From positions 372,001-436,000 of the forward strand of contig DASVWI010000021.1 in the NCBI GenBank assembly GCA_036389675.1: a stretch of DNA of 64,000 bases. The letters run 5' to 3'. The number at the start of each line of letters is the position of its first letter. Position 1 is the first letter of the stretch. The notes below the pieces were generated by a model, which saw only the letters and a program-made list of their open reading frames with translations, had not been told where the DNA came from and made no database searches. A program made the position numbers and the translations under genes. This DNA comes from DASQYE01 sp036389675. GTDB lineage: Bacteria; Acidobacteriota; Blastocatellia; Pyrinomonadales; Pyrinomonadaceae. Positions 48,636-57,539 of this stretch are shown here, piece by piece.

Positions 48636-49580
48636 CTACTTCCCTGTCTTCCAGTCGGCGAGCCGCTTTTCCATTCGGCTGGTGTCGGCCTTGTCGGTCT
48701 TGCCCTGTTGAATCGCGCGCTCGGCCAGCGCGATGGCCTCATCCTTTCGCCCGGCAGCGAAGAGTATCTGCGCCTTGGTGGCGAGGTTCTGGTAGGTCTC
48801 CTTGACCTTGATGGACTGGTCGGCCCAGCGCAGCGCCTCGTCAAACTTCTCGTCATTGGCGTACTTGTTGGCGACCTGCAATGGAATGCTCCACTCGGTC
48901 GGGTTGGCGGCCACGGCGGCGTCAATCTTGGCGCGCATGAGCGCTTCGACGTTCGGCACTTCGACCGTGAAGGGCACGACTATCCGCTCCCAGCGGATAT
49001 TGACTCGCGCAGAGGTCGGCGTCACTTCGGGGATGCTGTATTGCAGCCACTCCTGATTTTCGGCGACCATCTGCGGCTTGGCCTTGACGCGCAGAACGTC
49101 CTTCTTCTCGTCGTAAGTGAAGCTGCCCCACTGGCCCGCGTCCGAGTTGAAGATGATCGTCCACTCGTCTCTGCCAGGGATGGTGTGCAGGCTGTAGGTT
49201 CCGGCTGCGAGTTTCTGGCCGTTGATCAGAACGTCGTCGGTCACGGCGAAGGTGGTCGCCTCGTTAGCGCCCGTGCGCCACACATGGCCGTAAGGCACGA
49301 TGGGGGCGTCCTTGAGGCGAGTTCTGGAATCGTCCAGCGTCGCCGTGCCGGTCGCAGCGGCGGCGGGCGCGTCGCCCCAGATTTTTCGCCCCTTCACGCC
49401 GGGGCGGCTGTAGGTGATCGTAATGTCGGTGACGCCGACGGTCTGCATCACGCTGGCCTTCTGGCTGGGGCGCGGCAGGCGTACGGTCGCAGGATTCTGC
49501 GCCGAGGCCGGCCCGGCGGCGCAGATGACAAGCAGCATCAGCGCGCAGGCGTAAGTGTAGAAGCTCTTCAGGGAAATCAT
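48636..49580 (-). CDS. Secreted DUF2911-domain protein with TPR-like tail
   Basis: A 314-residue exported protein. Signal peptide FYTYACALMLLVICAAGPASAQ. The DUF2911 domain (about 30-200) includes VTDITITYSRPGVKGRKIWG, VWRTGANEATTFAV and AGTYSLHTIPGRDEWTIIFN. The C-terminal 90 residues are TPR-like. ATG 49580 has GGAGAG about 8 bases upstream. The domain is frequent in Bacteroidota and Acidobacteriota, and its function is not known. Confidence 0.85.
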   Translation of the reverse strand: MISLKSFYTYACALMLLVICAAGPASAQNPATVRLPRPSQKASVMQTVGVTDITITYSRPGVKGRKIWGDAPAAAATGTATLDDSRTRLKDAPIVPYGHVWRTGANEATTFAVTDDVLINGQKLAAGTYSLHTIPGRDEWTIIFNSDAGQWGSFTYDEKKDVLRVKAKPQMVAENQEWLQYSIPEVTPTSARVNIRWERIVVPFTVEVPNVEALMRAKIDAAVAANPTEWSIPLQVANKYANDEKFDEALRWADQSIKVKETYQNLATKAQILFAAGRKDEAIALAERAIQQGKTDKADTSRMEKRLADWKTGK

Positions 49581-49960
49581 TTGTGTCTCTCCTCGCAATT
49601 CTTCAGATATTCGAGCCCTGTCGGCCCGGCAGGCAATGGAATCTAATCCGCAAGATATATGAGCAACTATAACAATCGCTTATGCTGGCCCGCAACCGCG
49701 CTCAGGGCGGCCACGGCGCGTAGAAGTCATATAGACCGTAACGATATTGCATACTATACGGTTCCACACTGTTACGTTTTCGTATGGTGATGGTTCAGTC
49801 TTTAAGCTTTTCGTACGTACCCCTAAAGACTTAACGGCCTTCGAGCCTGTGGCACAGGGATTGTTACCCTATTGCTGCCCCGGAAACTATTTTCCACTCG
49901 ACAACTATTTGATAAAGCGCACGCCGGAGTGCGTTTCTGTAAACTACGGGAGGATGAATC
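49581..49960. promoter_or_regulatory. Divergent intergenic region with a leader hairpin
   Basis: 380 bases between divergent genes with no credible coding sequence. AAGCGCAC (49915-49922) pairs with GTGCGTTT (49929-49936), a terminator-like hairpin 24 bases before the start of the next gene that could work as an attenuator. A-T-rich stretches around 49740-49820 probably hold promoters, but none could be placed firmly. Confidence 0.4.
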
Positions 49961-50563
49961 ATGACTGGACAAAACGGCAGGCACACGGCGCTATGGGTGG
50001 CTTTCTTCGCGCTCATGATAGCTATGGCACTGCCTTCTATGGCGCAGGGTCAGGGACGCGGGCGTGGCCGAGGCAGGGGCGATAAGTGCGACAAATTTAT
50101 CAACTGCCACGACGCGCGCGATGGGCGTGTCGACGGGCGCGGGCCTCGCACCGACCGCGATGATCGCTACGATGACGATGACCGCTACGACGATGACGAT
50201 TACCGTCGGGGCAGGGGCAGGCGCAACCGCGACGACGATGACTATAATCGCAATCGCAATGGCCGGTATGACAGCAACGACATTCAGCAGCTGGCCGTGG
50301 AGAACGGCTACCGTCAGGGCTATCAGGCAGGTCGCTCCGACAGCCGCAGCAACAGGGGCTACGATTACGACGATCACAACAGTTATCGCAACGCGACCGC
50401 CGGTTATCGCAGTGGCTACGGCGACCGAGAGTTATATCGTCGCTACTTTCAGGAAGGGTTTCGTCGCGGCTATGAGGAAGGCTACCGGAATCGCAGCGTG
50501 AACGGTGGCACGGGCCGCAGTCGCGCCCGCGATATCCTGAGCGATATTTTAGGCCGCCCGTAA
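49961..50563 (+). CDS. Secreted low-complexity Asp/Arg/Tyr-rich protein
   Basis: A 200-residue exported protein with a signal peptide (ALWVAFFALMIAMALPSMAQG). Residues about 30-105 are low complexity: RGRGRGRG, then repeated RDDRYDDDDRYDDDD and RNRDDDDYNRNRN, strongly charged and probably disordered. The C-terminal part has repeated G-Y-R-x-G-Y/G-Y-E-E-G-Y units (NGYRQGYQAGR, AGYRSGYGDRE, EGFRRGYEEGYRNR). It may bind metals or matrix polymers; no family is assigned. ATG 49961 has GGGAGGA about 6 bases upstream. Confidence 0.75.
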   Translation: MTGQNGRHTALWVAFFALMIAMALPSMAQGQGRGRGRGRGDKCDKFINCHDARDGRVDGRGPRTDRDDRYDDDDRYDDDDYRRGRGRRNRDDDDYNRNRNGRYDSNDIQQLAVENGYRQGYQAGRSDSRSNRGYDYDDHNSYRNATAGYRSGYGDRELYRRYFQEGFRRGYEEGYRNRSVNGGTGRSRARDILSDILGRP

Positions 50564-50655
50564 CAGTTTGCCGATCCGAGAGGCGGACGCCCCCGTATGG
50601 CTTTCCGCCTTCTTGACACCTTAAAGCCTGCGCTCGTATAGTCAAAACAGCCTCA

Positions 50656-50739
50656 GCGGATGTGGCGAAACTGGCAGACGCGCAGGTCTCAGAAGCCTGT
50701 GGTAGCGATACCGTGGTGGTTCAAATCCACTCATCCGCA
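50656..50739 (+). tRNA. tRNA-Leu(CAG), canonical
   Basis: Acceptor GCGGATG/CATCCGC, D-stem GCG/CGC, anticodon stem CAGGT/GCCTG, loop CTCAGAA with U33, long class II variable arm, T-loop TTCAAAT. No CCA. This ordinary gene outside the array is a useful contrast to the class I leucine-anticodon tRNAs at 15.5-15.9 kb. Confidence 0.95.
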
Positions 50740-50750
50740 TCAGGAAAGCA

Positions 50751-50814
50751 AAAAGGTAAAAGGCAAAAGTGAAGAGGGCACAGCCTCCCTGGAAACTTTT
50801 GCCTTTTACCTTTT
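50751..50814. terminator. Bidirectional terminator between tRNA-Leu and a convergent gene
   Basis: AAAAGGTAAAAGGCAAAAGT (50751-50770) is perfectly complementary to 50795-50814 and is followed by a T run on the plus strand. The 24-base loop and A/T-rich flanks allow it to stop transcription from both sides. Confidence 0.8.
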
Positions 50815-50830
50815 TTACTGTTGCCTTACT

Positions 50831-51268
50831 TCAGTTGATGGCCTCGGAGGCGGGCTCTGCGTTCTGCGTCGAGCGCGCGTCGGCGACCGTCAGGGGTTGT
50901 TCGTTGAAGAGGGTCGAGTCGATCAGGGTCTGCACCCAGTAGTCGCCCGGGGCTGTGAACGATACGTTGACGAAGAAGCTGATGTTGTCGGCAAAGCCGC
51001 CGGGCGCGATCTCAAAGCGCGTCGGCTGCGAGACGACAACGGGTTGCTTGCGGTCGGGTGTGAGAATCCTCACCTCAGAAAGATAAGTGCCCTCGCCGCG
51101 CCAGTGATTGACGACGGCAAACTTGATGAGAGAGATGGGCAACTGCTGCACGAGGATGTTTTGAAAGACACCCATAAATGAAAGCTTATTTCCGGCCTCC
51201 AGCCGCACGTCGTCGCAAAGCAGCGTATACATGAGTTCGAGTTTATCCGTCTGTTCAGTCATCACCAT
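50831..51268 (-). CDS. Conserved protein of unknown function (DUF6941-like)
   Basis: A 145-residue soluble, beta-rich protein without signal peptide. LELMYTLLCDDVRLEAGNKLSFMGVFQNI at the N-terminus and PGDYWVQTLIDSTLFNEQPLTV near the end resemble a small conserved family found in soil bacteria. ATG 51268 has GGAG about 7 bases upstream. No function is known to me. It follows ligA on the same strand by about 65 bases and may share its transcript. Confidence 0.75.
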   Translation of the reverse strand: MVMTEQTDKLELMYTLLCDDVRLEAGNKLSFMGVFQNILVQQLPISLIKFAVVNHWRGEGTYLSEVRILTPDRKQPVVVSQPTRFEIAPGGFADNISFFVNVSFTAPGDYWVQTLIDSTLFNEQPLTVADARSTQNAEPASEAIN

Positions 51269-51334
51269 TTTTGTCTCCGGGATGCTCGGTGTTAGTAAAA
51301 GAAAGAAGCGGTCTGACTAACATCGGGCATCTTA

Positions 51335-53386
51335 TCATTTGAGCATTTCTTTGAGCGTGGCCTCGTCGATCACGCGCAGACCGAGGGCGGTCGCTTTATC
51401 GAGCTTCGATCCGGCGTCGTCGCCCGCGACGACATAATCGGTCTTCTTGCTGACGGTGGAGGTGACGCGCCCGCCGCGCGCTTCGATGAGGGCACGCACC
51501 TCGTCGCGCGCGAGGCTTTCAAGCTTTCCCGTCAGGACGAACTGCTTGCCCGCGAAGGCCTCCGAACGGGTCAGGCCAGCATCCCTCTCAAGCTCCGTCC
51601 GTACTCCGGCCTGACGGAGGCGCTCACACAGCGCCAGATTGCCCGCGTCGTCAAACCAGTCGCGCACGCTCTGTGCGACCGTCATGCCGATCTCATGAAC
51701 GTCATCCAGCTCCTCTATGCTCGCCCGGCTGAGACCATCGAGCGAGCCGAAACGGCGGGCTAGAATCCCCGCCGTGCGTTCTCCGACGTGACGTATGCCG
51801 AGGCCGTAAACGAGCTGTGGAAGGTCGCGCGACTTGCTGGCCTCTATCTGCGCCATCAGGTTGGCAGCCGATTTCTCGGCCATACGCTCAAGCCCGGCGA
51901 TTGTCTCCGAGCTGAGGTCGTAAAGGTCGCCAACGTCGCGCACCATCCTTTTTTCGACGAGCTGATCGACGAGGGCTTCGCCCAGACCCTCTATACGCAT
52001 GGCTCGACGCGAGGCGTAATGAAGAAGGCGCGCCTTGAGCTGCGCCGGGCAGTCCGCCGCCACGCAGCGCGAGACAGCCTCGCCTTCGGGCCGCGAGATA
52101 ATCCCGCCGCAGACGGGACACTTCTCCGGCATGCGGAAACGCTCCTCTTCACCCGTGCGGAGCGACTCGACCACCTTGATCACTTTCGGAATGACCTCGC
52201 CGCTCTTTTCGATCAAGACCCAATCGCCGATGCGAACGTCAAGGCGCTTAATCTCGTCCTCGTTGTGAAGGGTCGCGCGGGCGACGGTTGAGCCCGCGAG
52301 CAGCACCGGCTGAAGATTGGCGACGGGCGTGAGCGCCCCGGTGCGTCCGACCTGAACGACGATTCCCTGCACCTGCGTCGTCGCCTGCCGCGCCGGATAC
52401 TTATAAGCGATGGCCCAGCGCGGCGCTTTGGCAGTCGCGCCGAACTCCTCCTGCAAAGCCGTGGAGTTGACTTTGACGACGACGCCGTCAATCTCGTAGT
52501 CGAGGTCATCGCGCTTCAATTCCATCTGGTTGCAGAAGGCGATCACCTCTTCGATGGAGGCGCACAGCGCGCGATGAGGATTGACGTGAAAGCCCGCGCG
52601 CTCAAGCCACGCGAATGATTCCCAGTGTGTCTGGAAGGGCTTGCGCTCGCCCGCCAGACAATCGTAGGGGAACATGTCAAGGCGGCGGGCGGCGACGATT
52701 CTCGAATCAAGCTGGCGAATGGTTCCGGCAGCGGCATTGCGCGGATTGGCGAAGCGCGGCGCGCCCTCCTCTTCGCGCTCCGAGTTGATGCGCTCGAAGA
52801 CCTGTCGCGAAAGATAGGCTTCGCCGCGCACTTCTACATCGTCGCTCAACTGCCCGGCATCGTTTCTCAATTTGAGCGGGACGCTGCGGATCGTGCGTAC
52901 GTTCTGCGTCACATCTTCGCCGCGTCGCCCGTCGCCGCGCGTCACGCCGCGCGTGAGCATCCCGCGCTCGTAATGCAGCGAGATTGAGAGCCCGTCTATT
53001 TTCAGCTCGGCGACATATTCGAGCGGGCGACCGTCGGCGAGACGACGGCAACGCTCGTCGAAGGCGCGCAGGTCTTCTATGTTGTAGCTGTTATCGAGCG
53101 AGAGCATCGGGCGGCGATGCGTGTACTCGTCAAAGCCTTCGGCGGGCCTACCGCCCACGCGCCGCGTCGGGCTGTCGGGCGTCTGTAGGTGCGGGTTCTC
53201 TTCCTCCAACTGCTTGAGGCGAGCGAACAGCACGTCGTACTCGCGGTCGGAGATTTCAGGATTGTCATGGACGTGATAAAGCTCGTCGTGGCGACGTATC
53301 TCCTCTCGCAGGCTCTCGATCTCGCGCTCAATGGTTTGATTACTGGCTGGCAACTTGGCCTTAATCCCTCCCTGACGGGCCGGCAA
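51335..53386 (-). CDS. ligA: NAD-dependent DNA ligase LigA
   Basis: Seals DNA nicks with NAD+. The 683-residue protein has the Ia domain (about 15-90), the adenylation domain with active K129 in AELKIDGLS, the OB fold, a four-cysteine zinc finger (CPVCG..CVAADCPA), helix-hairpin-helix repeats and a C-terminal BRCT (about 605-683). The long frame begins at TTG 53386; TTG 53353 is an alternative that removes 11 extra residues. Confidence 0.97.
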   Translation of the reverse strand: MPARQGGIKAKLPASNQTIEREIESLREEIRRHDELYHVHDNPEISDREYDVLFARLKQLEEENPHLQTPDSPTRRVGGRPAEGFDEYTHRRPMLSLDNSYNIEDLRAFDERCRRLADGRPLEYVAELKIDGLSISLHYERGMLTRGVTRGDGRRGEDVTQNVRTIRSVPLKLRNDAGQLSDDVEVRGEAYLSRQVFERINSEREEEGAPRFANPRNAAAGTIRQLDSRIVAARRLDMFPYDCLAGERKPFQTHWESFAWLERAGFHVNPHRALCASIEEVIAFCNQMELKRDDLDYEIDGVVVKVNSTALQEEFGATAKAPRWAIAYKYPARQATTQVQGIVVQVGRTGALTPVANLQPVLLAGSTVARATLHNEDEIKRLDVRIGDWVLIEKSGEVIPKVIKVVESLRTGEEERFRMPEKCPVCGGIISRPEGEAVSRCVAADCPAQLKARLLHYASRRAMRIEGLGEALVDQLVEKRMVRDVGDLYDLSSETIAGLERMAEKSAANLMAQIEASKSRDLPQLVYGLGIRHVGERTAGILARRFGSLDGLSRASIEELDDVHEIGMTVAQSVRDWFDDAGNLALCERLRQAGVRTELERDAGLTRSEAFAGKQFVLTGKLESLARDEVRALIEARGGRVTSTVSKKTDYVVAGDDAGSKLDKATALGLRVIDEATLKEMLK

Positions 53387-53439
53387 ATCCGGGTTGAATG
53401 TTATCGCTTATCATAACTGAACGGGCGCGCCGGACGGGC

Positions 53440-54855
53440 TCACACCTTGTCGAGCGCGAGCGTGTTCGCCGAGCGGATGCCGCTTTTATGTTGCTTGCCC
53501 TGTTGGCCCAGGTGGTTTATGACGCGACCGAAGAACCTGATGTTTTGTAGAAAGTCTTCGACGCGCAGGTTCTCGTCCGGCCCGTGCGGGTTCGAGCCCT
53601 CGTAAGAAGTGCCGAAGGAAGCGACCGGCGTCGGCGGGTCGTTCGCGCCGCAGACCGCACCGACCGGGCCGCTGGAAGGGTCCAGCGGGTAGACGATGGG
53701 CGATGCGCCGTAAACTTCCGGCGCGCTTTCGATGGCCGCGCGGGCCACAGACGATTGCGCGGATGATTTGGCTAAAGGAGAGCTGCCAAGCTCTATGATC
53801 TCTATGTCATTAAAGCCGCGCACGTCCAGATGCTCACGGAGCAGGCGGATGACTATCTGCGGCGTCAGGTCCGGCACGAGACGAAAATCAAGGCGCGCCA
53901 TCGCCGTGCTCGGCAGCACGGTCTTTGGGCCAGCCTCGGTATGGCCGGTCTGAATCCCGCAGATCGTGCAGGTCGGCCCGAAGACATGCTCTTTGATCAG
54001 GGTGTGGCCGCGCATGCCGCGCAGCCAGTGCGTGATACGAAACTCGCGTTTAAGCTCAGACTCGTCCAGCTCAATCCGTTTGAGCGCTTCGGAATCCTCC
54101 GCCGAGATGGGCGCGATGTGCGAAGAGAAGCCGTCAATCGTAATGACGCCCTTCGGCGAGGTGAGGGTCGCCAGCGCCTGCACCAGCCGCCACGCAGGGT
54201 TGGGCACAATCGCCCCCCACTTGGAATGCAGATCAAGGCGCGGGCCGTGGACGCGAAGCTCTATGAAAGTGATGCCCTTGAAGCCGAGGCTGATGACGAG
54301 CCGCTCCTGCGAGTCCTTGTAGCCGTCGTCCCAGATACAACCTTCGGCGCGCAGCAGGTCCGACTGCTCCGTGGCGAAGCGAAAGATGCTGGGGCTGCCG
54401 ATGCTGTCTTCGCCGCTGACGATAAAGCGCAGACAGACGGGCAGCTTGCCGAAGCTCTTCTGGTAAGCCTCGACGGCGGCCAGCCGCGCGACCAGATCGC
54501 CCTTACTGTTGGCCGCGCCGCGCGCATAAACTTTGTCGTCAATGATGGCGGCGGCGAACGGCCCCGAAGACCAGCTGGTCAACTGCCCGACCGGCTGCAC
54601 GTCGTAGTGGCCGTAGACGAGAAAACAACGCGGGCCTGAGCCGCATTCGCCGAAGATGATCGGAAAGCCGCTGCCGGTCTTGAACGTGCGCGTGCCCGCG
54701 CCCGCTCTCTGCATCAACTGCTCGACCGCCTCCGCCGTCGCACGCATCCCCGTGCCGCGCGCCGCCACGGACGGCATCCGGCACATCGCCTGCAAACGCT
54801 CCGTAAAGGTGCGGGCATGGCGTTCGACGTAACGGTCAAAGCGTGCGAAAGTCAT
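53440..54855 (-). CDS. M20-family dipeptidase-like protein with altered active site
   Basis: A 471-residue M20 protein of the dipeptidase (PepV/carnosinase-like) branch with the lid domain (about 205-310). H83 and D85 in YGHYDVQP are present. The bridging Asp of the usual GxxDxKG motif is N116 in ARGAANSKG, and the catalytic and metal Glu pair (usually GEEEIGS) is D150-S151 in GEDSIGS. The late His in GSNPHGPDE is kept. It therefore keeps the fold but probably not normal zinc peptidase activity. No signal peptide. ATG 54855 overlaps no neighbour. Confidence 0.85.
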   Translation of the reverse strand: MTFARFDRYVERHARTFTERLQAMCRMPSVAARGTGMRATAEAVEQLMQRAGAGTRTFKTGSGFPIIFGECGSGPRCFLVYGHYDVQPVGQLTSWSSGPFAAAIIDDKVYARGAANSKGDLVARLAAVEAYQKSFGKLPVCLRFIVSGEDSIGSPSIFRFATEQSDLLRAEGCIWDDGYKDSQERLVISLGFKGITFIELRVHGPRLDLHSKWGAIVPNPAWRLVQALATLTSPKGVITIDGFSSHIAPISAEDSEALKRIELDESELKREFRITHWLRGMRGHTLIKEHVFGPTCTICGIQTGHTEAGPKTVLPSTAMARLDFRLVPDLTPQIVIRLLREHLDVRGFNDIEIIELGSSPLAKSSAQSSVARAAIESAPEVYGASPIVYPLDPSSGPVGAVCGANDPPTPVASFGTSYEGSNPHGPDENLRVEDFLQNIRFFGRVINHLGQQGKQHKSGIRSANTLALDKV

Positions 54856-54923
54856 TTGCTCAACCGACCTGCGACCGTGTAAAAAGCTTTTCTCTCATCC
54901 AAAGCTTAATCTATCACCTATCC

Positions 54924-55703
54924 TCACGTTTGGCTCTCATAAAGTAGGTAGCGCGGACGGGCGGCGTCGCGCCTGAAGGCGGCGCAGACCAGCCCGGCGT
55001 CAAAGGCGCTCAAGAATTCCTCGCGGACGCGCAACTGCTCGCGCCGCGCTGCCTCCCCGTCGCTCTGAAGGAGCGCGCGCCAGTCGGGCGGTATCTCTAT
55101 AGTCCTCGCGGGAGCGGCGACCTCGACACTTGAGCGCCCCATCGCAAGCTCCCTCACTCGCGCCGAGTTCAGATCCCACTCCGCAAATAAACGATCACTG
55201 TCGATGCCCGGGCCTCGTGCCGCTTGCTCCGGCGGGATGCCGTAGTTCGTCCCGTAAAAGTTGACGCCGTAGGAGCGCACCGTCGCACCCAGCAGGTTGA
55301 GATTGAAATGAGCATTACGCGCGCCCATGGGCTCCCAGGTCCATGTGATATAGCTTTTCCCCTCAAGCAGAGCGCGCTCGCGCTGAGCCCATTTGAGACG
55401 CGCTCCCAAGCCCCTGTTCTGGTAGGCGGGCGTGACGGCCATCTTGTGCGAATAGCCGATCAGCTCGCGGCCATTGCGCGCAGCGACCATCAAGATAACG
55501 AAGCCGACCAGACGGCTTCCGTCAAACGCGCCGAGCGTCCAACCGCCCGCGCGACGCAGCACGACCAGATAAGGGCGCGGCGCAATGTCTACGTCAGGCA
55601 GGCCGAACACCTCGCGCTGCATCCGGACACACGCCTCGAACTCGTCGATAGTCGTGCATTCGCGCACTTCTATCTCGTTGGGCTCTGCGTGTTCGTTCGG
55701 CAT
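54924..55703 (-). CDS. GNAT-superfamily acetyltransferase-like protein
   Basis: A 259-residue protein of the COG3375-type GNAT group. The acetyl-CoA motif is MAVTPAYQNRGLGARLKWAQR (about 90-110), with WEPMGARNAHFNLNLLGATVRSYGVNFYGTNYG after it, which is typical of this group. The acceptor substrate is unknown. It lies 68 bases upstream of the M20-like gene on the same strand and may be cotranscribed. Confidence 0.85.
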   Translation of the reverse strand: MPNEHAEPNEIEVRECTTIDEFEACVRMQREVFGLPDVDIAPRPYLVVLRRAGGWTLGAFDGSRLVGFVILMVAARNGRELIGYSHKMAVTPAYQNRGLGARLKWAQRERALLEGKSYITWTWEPMGARNAHFNLNLLGATVRSYGVNFYGTNYGIPPEQAARGPGIDSDRLFAEWDLNSARVRELAMGRSSVEVAAPARTIEIPPDWRALLQSDGEAARREQLRVREEFLSAFDAGLVCAAFRRDAARPRYLLYESQT

Positions 55704-55744
55704 TAGATTTTCGTCCCGGCTTACTAACTCTAAGGCGGCAACAA

Positions 55745-55800
55745 TGGAGGATGAAAGGAATGCTTCAATGGCTTGGAAGCTTTTACTTCATCCTTCACTA
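55745..55800. repeat. Dispersed GGATGAAGG inverted repeat, copy 6
   Basis: The left arm GGATGAAAGGAATGC (about 55749-55763) and right arm ACTTCATCCTTCA (55786-55798) are complementary at the ends. GATGAAAGGAATGC is also present in copy 4 at 20729. It lies between two genes read on the same (minus) strand. Confidence 0.7.
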
Positions 55801-55809
55801 TTGCCGCCT

Positions 55810-57174
55810 TCACCCCTGTGCAGGTCTGGCGGGCAGCTCTATCTTCACGATGAGGCCGGCGCGCTCGCCGCTCTCAAGCTCGACGGTTCCGCCGATGGCG
55901 TCCGTCAAACGACGCGCGATGACGAGGCCCAGCTCGTTCATGGTCGTGGCCTGCTCGGTCGGAGCGTCTATGTCCACGGGCTCGAAGACGCGCGACATGT
56001 CGAGCAGCTTTTCGCCCTCGTCCTCGATGATGATCTGATAGCGCAGAGGCGAAAGGCTTTCGACATGCACGGCGATGGTCGAGCCCGCCGGGCTGCGACC
56101 GATGGCGTGGGCCAGAAAGTTATAGAGCACCTGCCGCAGCTTGCCTTCGTCGGAAACGATTGTGCCGATGTTCTGCCCGTACTGGCAGTCAACCTTAACG
56201 TCCTGCTTCTGGGCAAGGCGCGCCACCGCCGAGCAGGATTCACGCAGGGCTTGCCGGAGCGAGAACTCGTGCAGGAACAGCTCCGTCTGTCCCGCTTCGA
56301 GCCGCGAGAGGTCGACCAGTTGATTGAGGCTCGATTGCAGCTGTCGCCCGGAGGACTGAATCTTGTCGCAGTAGCGGCGCTGTGTGTCGCTCAGGTCTTC
56401 GTGATCGAGAAGAATCTCTGTAAAGCCCAGTATGGAGGTCAGCGGCGTACGCAGCTCGTGCGTCATCCGCGCGAGGAAGAGCGAGCGGTAGCGCGCGACG
56501 CGCTGCAACTCTCGATTGGCCTCCTCAAGCTCATCCTTGCGCTGCTGAAGCTCCTCGACCAGATGCTCTATCCGATCATGCTGCTCGTGCAGCGCCGCCG
56601 CGCGCCGCGCGTTGCCGACGGCGATGACAATCGGCGCGGCGATAAAGCGTATGCCGTTAAGGGCGGCGCGCAAGCGCTCCGGATAGGCCGTCGCGGCGAC
56701 GAGCGCGCCGACGAGCGTGCCGCGCGCATAGATGGGCATCGCGACGCAGGCATTGAGCCCAGCCCTTTCCAGAGTCCGCCGGTATTCCGCCTCGCCGTCT
56801 TCGGCCCTCTCTTCGTCGAGCCAGACTTCCAGCTCGCGGCCCGCGACCTCGACCCTTGAGGCAAGCTCAGCCCCGACTTCATGTGCGCTCTGCTGGTCGA
56901 AATGTTCGTGTGTGTGGATGGCGCTCTGAGCGAGGCGTCCGGTTTCATCACGCAGATAGATGATGATGCAGCATAAGTCCCAGTGGCGCAGCAGCATCTC
57001 CGAGAATGCCGCGCAGACATCCGACGGAGTGTTCATCGTCGGCGAAAAAGTCTGCGCGTAGAAGAGGTCAACGACCTCCGCGCTCAGGGATTGCAACTCC
57101 CTACGCCGCGCTTCACTATTGTTTCGCGTTTCCCCGACCGGCAAAGCGGCTTCGTCTGTTACTTGCTTGCTCAT
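55810..57174 (-). CDS. Soluble GAF-domain sensor histidine kinase
   Basis: A 454-residue cytoplasmic kinase. A GAF-like domain covers about residues 40-200, a coiled coil 200-235, HisKA with phospho-acceptor His in ARMTHELRTPLTSIL (about 240-300), and a HATPase domain to the end. The ATP-lid glycines are partly altered (DEGEKL and NELGLVIARR rather than DxGxGI and GxGLG), so activity may be modified. No cognate regulator is adjacent. Confidence 0.85.
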   Translation of the reverse strand: MSKQVTDEAALPVGETRNNSEARRRELQSLSAEVVDLFYAQTFSPTMNTPSDVCAAFSEMLLRHWDLCCIIIYLRDETGRLAQSAIHTHEHFDQQSAHEVGAELASRVEVAGRELEVWLDEERAEDGEAEYRRTLERAGLNACVAMPIYARGTLVGALVAATAYPERLRAALNGIRFIAAPIVIAVGNARRAAALHEQHDRIEHLVEELQQRKDELEEANRELQRVARYRSLFLARMTHELRTPLTSILGFTEILLDHEDLSDTQRRYCDKIQSSGRQLQSSLNQLVDLSRLEAGQTELFLHEFSLRQALRESCSAVARLAQKQDVKVDCQYGQNIGTIVSDEGKLRQVLYNFLAHAIGRSPAGSTIAVHVESLSPLRYQIIIEDEGEKLLDMSRVFEPVDIDAPTEQATTMNELGLVIARRLTDAIGGTVELESGERAGLIVKIELPARPAQG

Positions 57175-57539
57175 TACAACGCATGGCGCGGCGCGTTCGC
57201 CTCCGGCGAATCTTTAACTGTGGCCGCTGAACTACACAAAAAGAATTTTGGTAAGGGGAAATATAGAGCGCCGTACACGCAAGTGTCAAAGAGTTAGAGC
57301 CGCCGGACGCGCCAGCACCGTAATTCCCTGCCGCAGGCCCATCCCTCGGCTCACAATCCCGAGGCTTTCGCACACCTCTCGGACGGCCAGCCATCTTTCT
57401 GTATTCTCAAATGACACGGGCGTGCGCTATGATGTTTGAGGAGGGTACTCCTTCCCCCCACGAGGGAAGCGCCGCCGCATGACGGGCGACGACGCGGCGC
57501 GCACACAAGCTCTCTCTTCCGGTTCCAGGTCCCTTTCAC
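57175..57539. other. Divergent intergenic region
   Basis: About 365 bases between the GAF-kinase and the DUF4388-DnaJ gene. It must hold two divergent promoters. I see no open frame with a credible start, no tRNA and no strong inverted repeat. Confidence 0.5.

Noticed and set aside
49747..50085. A 112-residue open frame before the low-complexity protein
   Set aside because: It overlaps the start of the better-supported gene at 49961, has no ribosome-binding site and no recognisable domain.
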